Part shown: positions 1-7,760 of the stretch, piece by piece
How positions within the stretch are numbered: position 1 is the stretch's first letter
How the letters are laid out: every line of letters begins with the position of its first letter
Assembly: GCF_030053425.1 (NCBI RefSeq)
Contig: NZ_JASGBI010000002.1
Span: 186,001-250,000 of the forward strand
Source of the DNA: Lysobacter stagni
Lineage (GTDB): Bacteria > Pseudomonadota > Gammaproteobacteria > Xanthomonadales > Xanthomonadaceae
Length of the DNA: 64,000 nt
Direction of reading: 5' to 3'
Position numbers and translations under genes: made by a program
The notes under the pieces: model-generated
The model's database searches: none
What the model saw: only the letters and a program-made list of their open reading frames with translations
What the model was told of the DNA's origin: nothing

Positions 1-240
1 CATGTACGCAGTGGCATCGGTCAAGTCGAGCAAGGCATCGAGGCTCATCTCACGGTGGTCGGTGATCTCGCCTTCGATGAAGCAGGCTTGCGGCACTTCC
101 TTGTAGCCGTGGATGCCGTCAGCACCCAGAACGGCATCGCGCTTCCCGCGCCCGAGGTTGTAGGTGAAATTGCCTTTGGCCCGGTAGATCGTGCTGTCGA
201 CCTTCAGCTCGATCACGCCGCCGACGCGGTTGTTGCTCAT
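1..240 (-). CDS. Phage tail tube protein (Mu gpM-like), partial
   Basis: The visible 80 residues begin MSNNRVGG and contain a basic, beta-rich stretch (GNFTYNLGRGKRDAV) followed by an EGEITD segment, which matches the Mu gpM-type tail tube family. The protein would polymerise into the inner tube through which DNA is ejected. It lies directly downstream of the sheath gene, the usual sheath-tube order of contractile tails. A good ribosome site (AGGAAGG) precedes the ATG at 240. The gene runs off the window at position 1, so its C-terminus is unseen. Confidence 0.85.
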   Translation of the reverse strand, partial: MSNNRVGGVIELKVDSTIYRAKGNFTYNLGRGKRDAVLGADGIHGYKEVPQACFIEGEITDHREMSLDALLDLTDATAYM

Positions 241-257
241 GTGGTCCTTCCTTCGGC

Positions 258-1742
258 TTACAGCCGGAACTGAATCTGGGTGGCGAGGATGCGCAGGCCG
301 TTGATCAGGTCAGGCGGCAGGAGCACGTCGATTCGGCTCGGGTCGGCGGCGTTGCGCTCGACAATCAGATCCGCGCGGAACTGGTCGAAGTTCTCGACGA
401 GGCCGAGCTCCTCCCACTCGCGGAACTTCGACACCGCCTCGGCCTTGATCAGGCCCGGCGTCACGACGGCCTGCCCGGGCGCGAACCGCACGCCGTCGTT
501 GCCGACCTTGTGCCGCGGGTACTTGGTGAGCAGGTAGTTTTTCCAGTCGTGCCGCAGCGTCGAGAGCGTGAACAGCGTCTCGACGTCCAGGTAGGCCGTG
601 TCGACCGCGCCTGCGGCGTTCCGGCGGTACGTGGTGATCAGCCGTTCCGTCACCATCACCCCGCCCGCTTCCACAGTCGTCGTGGCGATGCCGTCGAACA
701 GCAGCAGGTTGCGCTCCTGCAGCGTCTGGCGATCGATCTCCGCAGGAGGCAGGCAGTAGCGATAGGGCAGCGCCTTCAGCGGGCGCGCCGGATCGAGGCT
801 GGCATACCGCGCGGCGATCGCCGCAGTTTCCGCCGCCTTCGCCCAGGGCGGCATCGGCTCACTGCCGGCCGCCACAATGGACACGTGCGGGCTGTTGCGG
901 GAGGTGCCAAGTGCGCTCAGTTCGGCCAGGGTGCCGCGCGCCGCGGCGAACGCATGGCCTTCGATCTCGCGCATCGCGTCGAAGCGGTCCGCCAGTTCGT
1001 TTTCGACCTCCACCAGGTTCGCGGCGTTCGTGTACGGCAACGCCCAGACCTGGAACCAGTCATCACCCAGCGCCGCAATTGCAGGGCGCACGTCGGGGTT
1101 GCGCGCGCCACCGCTCATCGCGGTGATCGTGGTCGTGATGCCCGGCACGGCCGGCTCGCCATGAAGGTTCAGGCGAATGTCGATGTCGTCGCCGGCTTCG
1201 CCCCGGTGGCGCGCCTGCAGCTGCACGACGGTATCGCCCAGGGCATCCAAAGGCGCCGGCAAGCCGGTCACCACGACCGGAAGATCCGCAAGCTCGTCCA
1301 GCGCACCATGCAGCTTCGCGGCGAGCTCTTCGGCCGTGTCTCCGGCGGCCACGGCGACGTGGCAGGCCTTGCCGGCGATGTAGATCGAGAGTGTGCCTGC
1401 GGCGTTCGCCTGACCCGCGAGCGCGATCGCACCCTGCGACGCCACGGCCTCGTCCGCGTCCTGCAGCGGAAGCGCCCACAGCTCGTTCGTACCGCCCTGG
1501 GCGAGTGCGGCCTCGACCATCGTGGCGAGCATCGAGCCGGCACCGAACAGGCCGCGCGCGGTGTCCAGGTGCGTGACACGCACCGGCACCAGCGGCGACG
1601 CCGCGCCGTCCTGCAGCTTCTGGCCGATGAGCAGCACCCGGTACCGAAGCAGCTGCGCGCCACTGACTGCGCGGCTGCTGTTGATCTCGGTGTAGACGCC
1701 CGGCGTGCGCAGGTCGTTGGGGATCTGGTCGAACGAAATCAT
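258..1742 (-). CDS. Contractile tail sheath protein (Mu gpL-like)
   Basis: This 494-residue protein has almost the length of Mu gpL and starts MISFDQIPNDLRTPG, typical of Mu-type sheath N-termini, with YTEINSSRA close behind. It should form the outer contractile sheath. The start is set at ATG 1742 because it overlaps the stop of the upstream gene as ATGA, while the longer reading frame upstream shadows that gene. The C-terminal third contains the PRHKVGNDG segment typical of this family. It proves a myovirus-type tail in a prophage whose head genes are lambda-like. Confidence 0.93.
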   Translation of the reverse strand: MISFDQIPNDLRTPGVYTEINSSRAVSGAQLLRYRVLLIGQKLQDGAASPLVPVRVTHLDTARGLFGAGSMLATMVEAALAQGGTNELWALPLQDADEAVASQGAIALAGQANAAGTLSIYIAGKACHVAVAAGDTAEELAAKLHGALDELADLPVVVTGLPAPLDALGDTVVQLQARHRGEAGDDIDIRLNLHGEPAVPGITTTITAMSGGARNPDVRPAIAALGDDWFQVWALPYTNAANLVEVENELADRFDAMREIEGHAFAAARGTLAELSALGTSRNSPHVSIVAAGSEPMPPWAKAAETAAIAARYASLDPARPLKALPYRYCLPPAEIDRQTLQERNLLLFDGIATTTVEAGGVMVTERLITTYRRNAAGAVDTAYLDVETLFTLSTLRHDWKNYLLTKYPRHKVGNDGVRFAPGQAVVTPGLIKAEAVSKFREWEELGLVENFDQFRADLIVERNAADPSRIDVLLPPDLINGLRILATQIQFRL

Positions 1743-2020
1743 GGGGACTCCTTGCGTGCGCGAGGCTTGGGCGGGGCGGCGGGTGCGGGTTCCGGCACGA
1801 TGTCGTGCGCGGATTCCGTGAGTTCGGGTGGGGCGACGTCGCGCACCTCCAAGATGGGCGGTGCGGCCGGCACTTCGACGACATCGCCGCATTCGAGTCG
1901 GCGCAGCCAGTACGGCGAGCGCGGCACGCGGTCACCGTCAGGCGCCAGTCGGCGCGTGTTCGGCCAGCGCACCAGGCGTCCCGGGGCGGGCTTCACGTGC
2001 AGGAGGTACGGGGTGCTCAT
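1739..2020 (-). CDS. DUF2635 family phage protein
   Basis: The 93-residue protein carries the VKPAPGRLVRWP and RVPRSPYWLRRL motifs that define DUF2635, a small protein found just upstream of Mu-type sheath genes (Mu gp38 position). Its molecular role is not known; location suggests tail assembly. The C-terminus is proline- and charge-rich. It is translationally coupled on both sides by ATGA overlaps, with the tail-terminator-like gene before it and the sheath gene after it. Confidence 0.85.
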   Translation of the reverse strand: MSTPYLLHVKPAPGRLVRWPNTRRLAPDGDRVPRSPYWLRRLECGDVVEVPAAPPILEVRDVAPPELTESAHDIVPEPAPAAPPKPRARKESP

Positions 2021-2607
2021 GGCGTGGGTTCTTCCTCGGAGAATCGCAGCCGCGTGCGCGCACGATCGCGCGGGTCGGGCTGCTCGTTGGCAAGGCTGTA
2101 GTCGGTGGCGATCTCGGTCAGGTCGTCCGCTTCGAACACGTCCGGATCCGGCGCGTGGGTGAAGTATTCGACGGTGAACGTCAGGACGACGGCGCCGATC
2201 AGGCGGTCGCCGGCGTCCGATATCGTCAGCGTCGATCCGTTCATCTCGGTGTCGTTGGCGATCCCGCCCAATGTTTCGTCCAGCAGAACGCGCTGCTCGA
2301 CGGAGAGCCCGAAGGCGTCGAGTTCATCGTCGAGCGAATTGAGGTCGCGGAGGTCCTGCGCCGCTTCGATCACCAGTTCGACGCGCCGGCGGTACCGGCG
2401 TGGCGACTCGTCGAAGATCTCCGAGCGCTCTGAGCGGGTGTAGATCAGAATCGCCGGCAGCTCCTGGTAGTCGTCGGCCAGCGCGGTCGGCTCTTGCGAG
2501 AGCGGGTTCGGGCGGTTCGCCCAGACGCGATTCATCGCTATCGTTCGATCGAGCAACGCTGCCCGCACGGCTTCGCGGATGCGCTGCCGCGGGTGAACGG
2601 AGGTCAT
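2017..2607 (-). CDS. Tail terminator-like minor tail protein
   Basis: The 196-residue protein starts MTSVHPRQRIREAVRAALLD and contains RVWANRPNPL, ELPAILIYTRSE and SPRRYRRRVELVIEA, a pattern common to phage tail-terminator and neck proteins that cap the tail at the head-proximal end. The start is ATG 2607, with an AACGGAGG ribosome site; the longer frame lacks support. It occupies the place of lambda Z/U between the head-joining genes and the tail tube module. The assignment rests on pattern and position, so the exact subfamily is uncertain. Confidence 0.65.
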   Translation of the reverse strand: MTSVHPRQRIREAVRAALLDRTIAMNRVWANRPNPLSQEPTALADDYQELPAILIYTRSERSEIFDESPRRYRRRVELVIEAAQDLRDLNSLDDELDAFGLSVEQRVLLDETLGGIANDTEMNGSTLTISDAGDRLIGAVVLTFTVEYFTHAPDPDVFEADDLTEIATDYSLANEQPDPRDRARTRLRFSEEEPTP

Positions 2608-2609
2608 GG

Positions 2610-2948
2610 TCAATCCAGGTGGAGGCGGAGGCTTGCGGTGCCCTGCCCGTCGAACTCGGGCTCGACGACGCGGTAGGTTCGCCCGCGGATCACGCATCGG
2701 TCACCGGACACCGGCACCTGCTGCAGTTCTGCGAGATCGACGTGCAGGTAGGGTCGATTGCTGAGGATGGCGGCGCCAGTCTCCGGGTCGACCTGCTCGG
2801 TCTGAGCTTCGAAGATGCCGTTGATGTCGTAGGCCAGGCCCGAGCGGTGCAAGTAGCGCACCCGCTTCGGGCCTTCGCCGAACACCGCGATGCACGAACG
2901 CATCGCGGTGCCGACCTGCGCTTCCCACGGCGTCTGTGGAATGGGCAT
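2610..2948 (-). CDS. Head-tail joining protein, FII-position
   Basis: The 112-residue protein ends with CVIRGRTYRVVEPEFDGQG and LRLHLD, a small beta-barrel signature typical of phage head-tail joining proteins of the lambda FII type. It would cap the filled head and attach the tail. It sits two genes downstream of the major capsid gene, exactly the FII position, with only two bases before the next gene. Family membership is inferred from this C-terminal pattern and gene order. Confidence 0.6.
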   Translation of the reverse strand: MPIPQTPWEAQVGTAMRSCIAVFGEGPKRVRYLHRSGLAYDINGIFEAQTEQVDPETGAAILSNRPYLHVDLAELQQVPVSGDRCVIRGRTYRVVEPEFDGQGTASLRLHLD

Positions 2949-2954
2949 ACCCGC

Positions 2955-3188
2955 TTACTTCGCCGGGGCGCCCTTGCCGACCTGTTTGACCTGGACGCTC
3001 CCGGCCTGCGCCTTTTCCTTGGCAGCCTCTTGCGCCTTTGCAACTTCCACGCGCTTGGCATGGCCCTGCTTGATCAGCGACTTTGCGACGCTGTCGGGGA
3101 GGTCATGTTCGCCGGGCGCGAGAACTTCGACGTCCTTGTCGTCGGGCTTCTCGCGGTGGTGAAGCGTGACGGTGGTGACGACCTTCAT
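2955..3188 (-). CDS. Small phage head protein in the FI position
   Basis: The 77-residue protein starts MKVVTTVTLHHREK, followed by an acidic turn (DDKDVEVLAPGEHDLP) and a basic, Lys/Ala-rich C-terminus. No domain is recognised with confidence. It lies immediately after the major capsid gene, where lambda encodes FI, a DNA-packaging accessory protein. ATG 3188 is chosen because GGAGGG lies upstream; a TTG six bases earlier would overlap the capsid stop. The function is only suggested by position. Confidence 0.6.
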   Translation of the reverse strand: MKVVTTVTLHHREKPDDKDVEVLAPGEHDLPDSVAKSLIKQGHAKRVEVAKAQEAAKEKAQAGSVQVKQVGKGAPAK

Positions 3189-3190
3189 GG

Positions 3191-4255
3191 TCAACCCTCC
3201 CCATCCGACACGGTGGCCGCGAACGTTGCATCCGGGCGGTACGGCACGACCAGCGGCGCACTCTGCATCATCAGGATGCGGCGACTGGGGTCCGGCTTCG
3301 TCCAGCTCTTGGAGAAGAACTCCAGCGGCTGCAGGCCTGCATCCAGATCCATGATGGCGCCATGGTGCTGCACGCCCTGCACGTCCGGGCTGGCCAGGAT
3401 CACGGTGAACTCCGGAAGGATCGGCTTCTCATCGAGCTTGGGAATGCCGTTCTCGTCTTCCTCACCCGTCTCGTCGACGTACCAATCCTGGTAGATCCAG
3501 AAGCGCAGCCCGTTGAGTTCGCCCTTGAAGGTCAGTCCCAACTGGGCGAACTGCAGCGCGACGATCGCGTCGGTGGATGCGCTCAGGGGACGGGTATCGA
3601 GGTGCTTCTTGACCTCCTCGTCCTCACGGAACAGGCGCCATGCTTTGGTGTCCATGACAACATCGCGAATGGTCGCGCCGCTGTCCTGCAGGATGAGGGC
3701 GGTCCAGTCCTCGAGCATCTCGACCGGCTTCACGCCTTGCTGACCCCAACGGTTCGCACCGGTCAGCACCACGGTGTGCGATGCCTTGCGTCCGAAGTCG
3801 ACCACGACGGTCGGGTAGCCGTCACCCTTCACGGTCACGCGGCCGGTAGCAAGCACTTCGCCCGCCATCACTTCCTTTCGACGAACCAGCATCTCGATCT
3901 GGTCTGCCGTGGAGATGGACAGGTTCGCCTGATGGCGATCCATCGGGGCGCTGTCGCCGCCGATGCGCTCACCCGCGCGACGCTTGAGCGCCTTGGCAGG
4001 GTCGTGGTAGCGCTTGTCCTTGGTGTACGCCGGGGTGAAGGAGTTGGTGACGTAACCCTCGTCCTCGACCAGGCGGCCTTCGCGCAACGGGTGCACGAAC
4101 GGCGCGATCCGGCGGCGCTTGTTGGCAACATCGAACTTGATGTCTTCGGTATCGGAAGTTTCCAACTCCGGGAAGAACGCCGTGAGCAGGGCCGTCTGCG
4201 GTCGCTTCAGGCTCTGTACCAGGCGGTTCAGACGAGTGGTGCTGTAGATATCCAT
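3191..4255 (-). CDS. Major capsid protein (lambda gpE family)
   Basis: This 354-residue protein begins MDIYSTTRLNRLVQSLKRP and contains FFPELETSDTEDIKFDVANKR, the hallmark N-terminus of the lambda gpE family, which forms the icosahedral shell with an HK97 fold. It follows the decoration gene by 15 bases, matching lambda D-E order. Length agrees with gpE (about 340 residues). It is downstream of the protease/scaffold gene, so head assembly should follow the lambda route. Confidence 0.93.
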   Translation of the reverse strand: MDIYSTTRLNRLVQSLKRPQTALLTAFFPELETSDTEDIKFDVANKRRRIAPFVHPLREGRLVEDEGYVTNSFTPAYTKDKRYHDPAKALKRRAGERIGGDSAPMDRHQANLSISTADQIEMLVRRKEVMAGEVLATGRVTVKGDGYPTVVVDFGRKASHTVVLTGANRWGQQGVKPVEMLEDWTALILQDSGATIRDVVMDTKAWRLFREDEEVKKHLDTRPLSASTDAIVALQFAQLGLTFKGELNGLRFWIYQDWYVDETGEEDENGIPKLDEKPILPEFTVILASPDVQGVQHHGAIMDLDAGLQPLEFFSKSWTKPDPSRRILMMQSAPLVVPYRPDATFAATVSDGEG

Positions 4256-4270
4256 GGGGTCTCCTTCGCC

Positions 4271-4657
4271 TTACGCCTGGACCGGCGTGTGCAGGAAAAT
4301 GCTCAGGTCGCGCAGCGGTTTCGCCACGGTCTTGGCCGTGTGGCCAGCGCCATAGATCAGACGTGCCGCGTTGAAGTCGCCCGTGAGGTACACGACCGCT
4401 TCGCGGATACCGGGAGTCGCGTCGACGCTTTCGGCGAGCACGACACTCGGCGCCTCGCTCCCGTCGCTGGCCTCAGCGGCGCTCAGGGCGTACTCGCCGT
4501 CCGCCTTCAGGCCAAGCACCTCACCGCGGTCGTACGCGCGCCCGGCAGCGAGGAGCACCTTGCGGGTGCGCAGCGGGAAGTCGCCGGCGATGAGTGCGTC
4601 CGGGGTGAAATCGCCGACCGTTTCGAAGCCGGCACGGCTACGGGTTTCGTTGTTCAT
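4271..4657 (-). CDS. Head decoration protein (lambda gpD family)
   Basis: The 128-residue protein matches the gpD family: an N-terminal region ending AGDFPLRTRKVLLAAG, then a central LKADGEYALSAAEASDG and a C-terminal VYLTGDFNAARL. Such trimers bind the expanded capsid and stabilise it against internal DNA pressure. It lies between the protease/scaffold and major capsid genes, the same C-D-E order as lambda. The ATG follows a good GGAGACAGCC ribosome site. Confidence 0.9.
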   Translation of the reverse strand: MNNETRSRAGFETVGDFTPDALIAGDFPLRTRKVLLAAGRAYDRGEVLGLKADGEYALSAAEASDGSEAPSVVLAESVDATPGIREAVVYLTGDFNAARLIYGAGHTAKTVAKPLRDLSIFLHTPVQA

Positions 4658-4666
4658 GGCTGTCTC

Positions 4667-5071
4667 CTAGCTGGCCAGGCCCAGCGCCTTGGCCGTTTGA
4701 ATGAGGCTGTCCTCGCCGCCCTCTTCGGCGTCCGCGTCCGCGCCCACTGTGGCGTTACCCACCCCTCGCATCGCCGCATCCAGCTTGTCGAAGCCATTGG
4801 ACGTGCTGGCCTTCGGCGCCTTCTGGAGCAGCGCGGTTGCAGCATCCGCGCCGGCATCGCTCTCGAACGCCAGATGCCGCGCAAGGTCCTCGCGGCCCTG
4901 CGCGTGTTCGCTGGCGAGGATGGTCTGGATGCGCCTCCGTTCCTCCGAGCGGCCGACGGCGTGCGCCTCGGATCGGATGCCTTCGGCTGCCGCGGGATGC
5001 TGCTCGGTGACCTGGGCGGCAGTGAGTTGGGTCGGCTTATCGGCAGCCGGCGCGCCGTCGTGCTTGTCCAT
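4667..5071 (-). CDS. Nested in-frame scaffold protein (Nu3-like internal start)
   Basis: Within the protease gene, Met291 (ATG at 5069-5071) is preceded by AAAAGGAGT with seven bases of spacing, a near-ideal ribosome site in the middle of a coding region. Translation from it would give a 134-residue scaffold equal to the C-terminal third of the protease. Lambda makes Nu3 from gene C in the same way. The start is seen in the sequence; use of the start is inferred. Confidence 0.65.
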   Translation of the reverse strand: MDKHDGAPAADKPTQLTAAQVTEQHPAAAEGIRSEAHAVGRSEERRRIQTILASEHAQGREDLARHLAFESDAGADAATALLQKAPKASTSNGFDKLDAAMRGVGNATVGADADAEEGGEDSLIQTAKALGLAS

Positions 5072-5941
5072 GAAGGACTCCTTTTCAGTGCTGCCGGCGG
5101 CAGCGAGGGCACCCGCCGATGCGCGCACACGCGCCTGCAGCTGCGAGATCACACCCTCGTAGCTGCCGATGCGGTCGGCCAGGCCGGCGGTGATGGCGGC
5201 CTGACCGACGAGAACGTCGCCTTGGCCGTATTGCTGCGTGACGGTCTCGACGTCGACGCCTCGGTTGCGCGCGACCTTGGCGAGGAAGACATCGCTCAGT
5301 GCATCCACGCGAGCCTGCAGGCGCGCGCGTCCATCGTCGGTCGCGTAGTCGACGCGCTTGTAGGGCGACTGCGAGCTGACGATTTCCGTCCTGCGCACGC
5401 CGTTCTTTGCGTCGCGATCACGACTGTCCTCGATCGCCAGCACGGTGCCCAGGCTGCCGAGGATGGCCGTCTCGTTGATGACGACCTCCTGCGCGGCAGA
5501 GGCGATCCAGTACGCAGCGCTCGCACCGTAACCGCCGACGTAGGCAACGACGGGCTTGACCTCGCGCGCGGCGTGGATCATGTCGGCAAACTCGGAGACG
5601 CCGTTCGCCTCACCGCCGGGGCTGTCGATGTCCAGCACGATTGCGTCGATGCGCTCATCGTTGACCACGCGCGCGAAGTCCCGCGCGAGCAGGTCGTAGC
5701 TCGTCGCGCCGCTGATCGCCGTGAACAGGTTGGCGTAGCGGAACATGGGGCCCGTGACGTGCAACACGGCCACGCCGTCCCGGTTTTCGACGTCGTAGGT
5801 GTGCTCGAGCGGGCGCCCGAGCTTGGCAGCCACTGCCTGCGGCGATTCGTTCTGCCGCTCGGCAATCTCGACGATCGTTTCCATCACCTCGCGGGTGATG
5901 GCCCACGGTTCACTTCTCAAACGGGACAGCACCCGGATCAT
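4667..5941 (-). CDS. S49-family capsid maturation protease with C-terminal scaffold (lambda gpC-like)
   Basis: The 424-residue protein has an S49 (SppA-like) protease domain at about residues 55-260. LDIDSPGGE lies at 103-111, the predicted nucleophile Ser141 is in GYGASAAYW, and a candidate general-base lysine is near 195. After a linker, residues 291-424 are Ala/Glu-rich and helical, like the scaffold encoded by lambda Nu3. It cleaves portal and scaffold during prohead maturation in the family. The ATG overlaps the portal stop as ATGA. An internal start is listed separately. Confidence 0.9.
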   Translation of the reverse strand: MIRVLSRLRSEPWAITREVMETIVEIAERQNESPQAVAAKLGRPLEHTYDVENRDGVAVLHVTGPMFRYANLFTAISGATSYDLLARDFARVVNDERIDAIVLDIDSPGGEANGVSEFADMIHAAREVKPVVAYVGGYGASAAYWIASAAQEVVINETAILGSLGTVLAIEDSRDRDAKNGVRRTEIVSSQSPYKRVDYATDDGRARLQARVDALSDVFLAKVARNRGVDVETVTQQYGQGDVLVGQAAITAGLADRIGSYEGVISQLQARVRASAGALAAAGSTEKESFMDKHDGAPAADKPTQLTAAQVTEQHPAAAEGIRSEAHAVGRSEERRRIQTILASEHAQGREDLARHLAFESDAGADAATALLQKAPKASTSNGFDKLDAAMRGVGNATVGADADAEEGGEDSLIQTAKALGLAS

Positions 5942-7509
5942 GCGGACACCCTCTGAGCCATGTGGCGATCCACACAGCGGCTGACGATCTCTTCGATCTG
6001 TTCTTCGGCCTGTTCAATCGCGGCCGGCGGCGGGGTGGATTCCGCCCCGCGCAACCCGAGGCTCTCGGCGTAGCGCTGCTCGGTGGCGCGCTGCTGCAGC
6101 ACCTCTTCCCAGTCCAGTCCCTGCTCGGCCGCCTCGCGTTCTAGCGTCGACACGCAATTCCGAATGCGCTCGCCGCTGGCCTGGGCCTCCTTCATCGGGT
6201 CTACCCAGCCGCGCCCCGGCCCGATCCATGCGCAGGCGCAGTACGCCGCGCGGTTCTCGTAGAAGTCCGGCGCGTCCACCTCGCCGCGGGCCACCGCTTC
6301 CTCCAGCCACAGCTCGTAGATGGGATTCGCCCAGTAGGTCGCAAACCACTGCCGGCGCGCATTGAAGTAGCGCCAGGCCTCCAGCAGTGCCGCACGGGCG
6401 CTGCTGTAGTTGGTCTTGCTGAAATCCTTCATCAGCAGCTCGTAGGGCATGTGCAGCCCCGTGCTGATGTAGCGCAGGATCGCCTCGACGAACTTCTCGT
6501 AAGCGCCGTTCGGGCGCGTCGGCGTGAATGCGTTGAGCTTGTCGCCCGGATGCAGCGGGATCACCCCGGCGCCTTCGAGCTTCACGTCCCACCCGTTGCG
6601 GGACTTCATGAACTCGTCGGTGCTACCGAACAGATCCGCGATCTCTTCCGCCTTGAGCGGAGTTTCGATGAACGCCGCGATCAGGCTGTTGACGATTACC
6701 GTCTGAAGCTCGGTGCGCTGGTAGTGATCCAGCATCTTGAACGCAGCCATGACCGGCGCGAGAAGCGCCTTGCCACGGGTCTGCCCGGACCGCAGTTGTT
6801 CGAACAGGTGGACGACTCGACGCCGGCCGTGCGGCGTGCGTGCCGGCACGCGCTCGAACACCTCGGCCGCACCGAGCTGATACAGATCGCCCGGATGAGC
6901 TTTGCGGATCTGGTAGGCGATGGCCTCCCCGAGTTCGTTGATCTCGACGCCGTCGCGCATCCGCGCGCCATTCGTCTGGCCTGGCGGCGTTCCCAGCCTC
7001 GCTGGGTCCACGAGCTGCGAGCACGTGGCCCATTTCGCTCCGGGGCGGTCAGGCAGCCAATGCGCAAGCGCCAGGCCGTCGCCCGCAAGGAACGCCGTGC
7101 GCAGCATCACCACCGACTGGCCGCCGAAGGTCAGATTCCGCGCCGCGTCGAATTCCTGGACGTTCGCGAATGTGCGCCACTTGGCCTCGGTTCCGCGCGA
7201 CCACTCATCAGCCCATTCCTTGGGCTTGCCCAGTGCCCGGTAGTCGGGCTTGGCCGAAAGGCGCAGCCCGGTACCGATGATGTTATCGACATTGGTCCGG
7301 ACCGCGCCGCCGGCGATGCCGTTGTTGCGCTCCAGGTCGTAGCTGCGCGTCGCCAGCGTGTCGCGCTCACCCTCCAACTCGCTGTCGGCAGACTCCAGCG
7401 CGGGCAGCCAGGTGCGCAGTTCACGCGACGTGCGCGACGCCCCCGTGTGCGCGGTGTCCTGGGCCCGGATGGGTTGTCCGTGCCGGTCGAGGATCTGGAC
7501 TTCGCTCAT
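5938..7509 (-). CDS. Portal protein (lambda gpB family)
   Basis: The 523-residue protein carries lambda portal hallmarks: SYDLERNNGIAGGAVRTNVDNIIGTGL near the N-terminus, a GDGLALAHW segment, and DFSKTNYSSARAALLEAWRYF in the clip/stem region. It forms the dodecameric vertex that the terminase docks onto. The start is ATG 7509; the longer frame upstream overlaps the connector gene. The stop overlaps the protease start as ATGA. Length agrees with gpB (533 residues). Confidence 0.93.
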   Translation of the reverse strand: MSEVQILDRHGQPIRAQDTAHTGASRTSRELRTWLPALESADSELEGERDTLATRSYDLERNNGIAGGAVRTNVDNIIGTGLRLSAKPDYRALGKPKEWADEWSRGTEAKWRTFANVQEFDAARNLTFGGQSVVMLRTAFLAGDGLALAHWLPDRPGAKWATCSQLVDPARLGTPPGQTNGARMRDGVEINELGEAIAYQIRKAHPGDLYQLGAAEVFERVPARTPHGRRRVVHLFEQLRSGQTRGKALLAPVMAAFKMLDHYQRTELQTVIVNSLIAAFIETPLKAEEIADLFGSTDEFMKSRNGWDVKLEGAGVIPLHPGDKLNAFTPTRPNGAYEKFVEAILRYISTGLHMPYELLMKDFSKTNYSSARAALLEAWRYFNARRQWFATYWANPIYELWLEEAVARGEVDAPDFYENRAAYCACAWIGPGRGWVDPMKEAQASGERIRNCVSTLEREAAEQGLDWEEVLQQRATEQRYAESLGLRGAESTPPPAAIEQAEEQIEEIVSRCVDRHMAQRVSA

Positions 7510-7514
7510 GGCTG

Positions 7515-7760
7515 TCAGAACACGAATCGCACCGGGCCGCGCCCGCGAGCCGATCGCCCCTCGCACGCCGCGACCTTGTCCCGCAGCGTGTTCACGTACG
7601 CCTGAAGCTCGCGGATGTTGGTCTGCGTGTAGGTCACCGACTTGCCTGGTCCGAACGCCAGCGACTGCGCGCGACTTCCGGTCTGAAGCTGATGCAGCGC
7701 CAGCTCCGCCTCTGCCAGGCGCAGCCGGGCGGCGGCGCAGTCGTCTGGGAGGCTGGTCAT
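7515..7760 (-). CDS. Head-tail connector, gpW-like small protein
   Basis: The 81-residue protein begins MTSLPDDCAAARLRLAEAELALHQLQTG and continues with VTYTQTNIRELQAYVNTL, the two-helix pattern of gpW-type head completion proteins. In lambda, gpW plugs the portal after packaging. The gene lies between the large terminase and portal genes, the W position, and its ATG overlaps the terminase stop as ATGA. The assignment is strong by combined sequence pattern and position. Confidence 0.82.
   Translation of the reverse strand: MTSLPDDCAAARLRLAEAELALHQLQTGSRAQSLAFGPGKSVTYTQTNIRELQAYVNTLRDKVAACEGRSARGRGPVRFVF

Noticed and set aside
3362..5956. Very long rightward open frame opposite the capsid genes
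   Set aside because: It is antisense to clear major capsid, decoration and protease genes; such frames are common in high-GC DNA.
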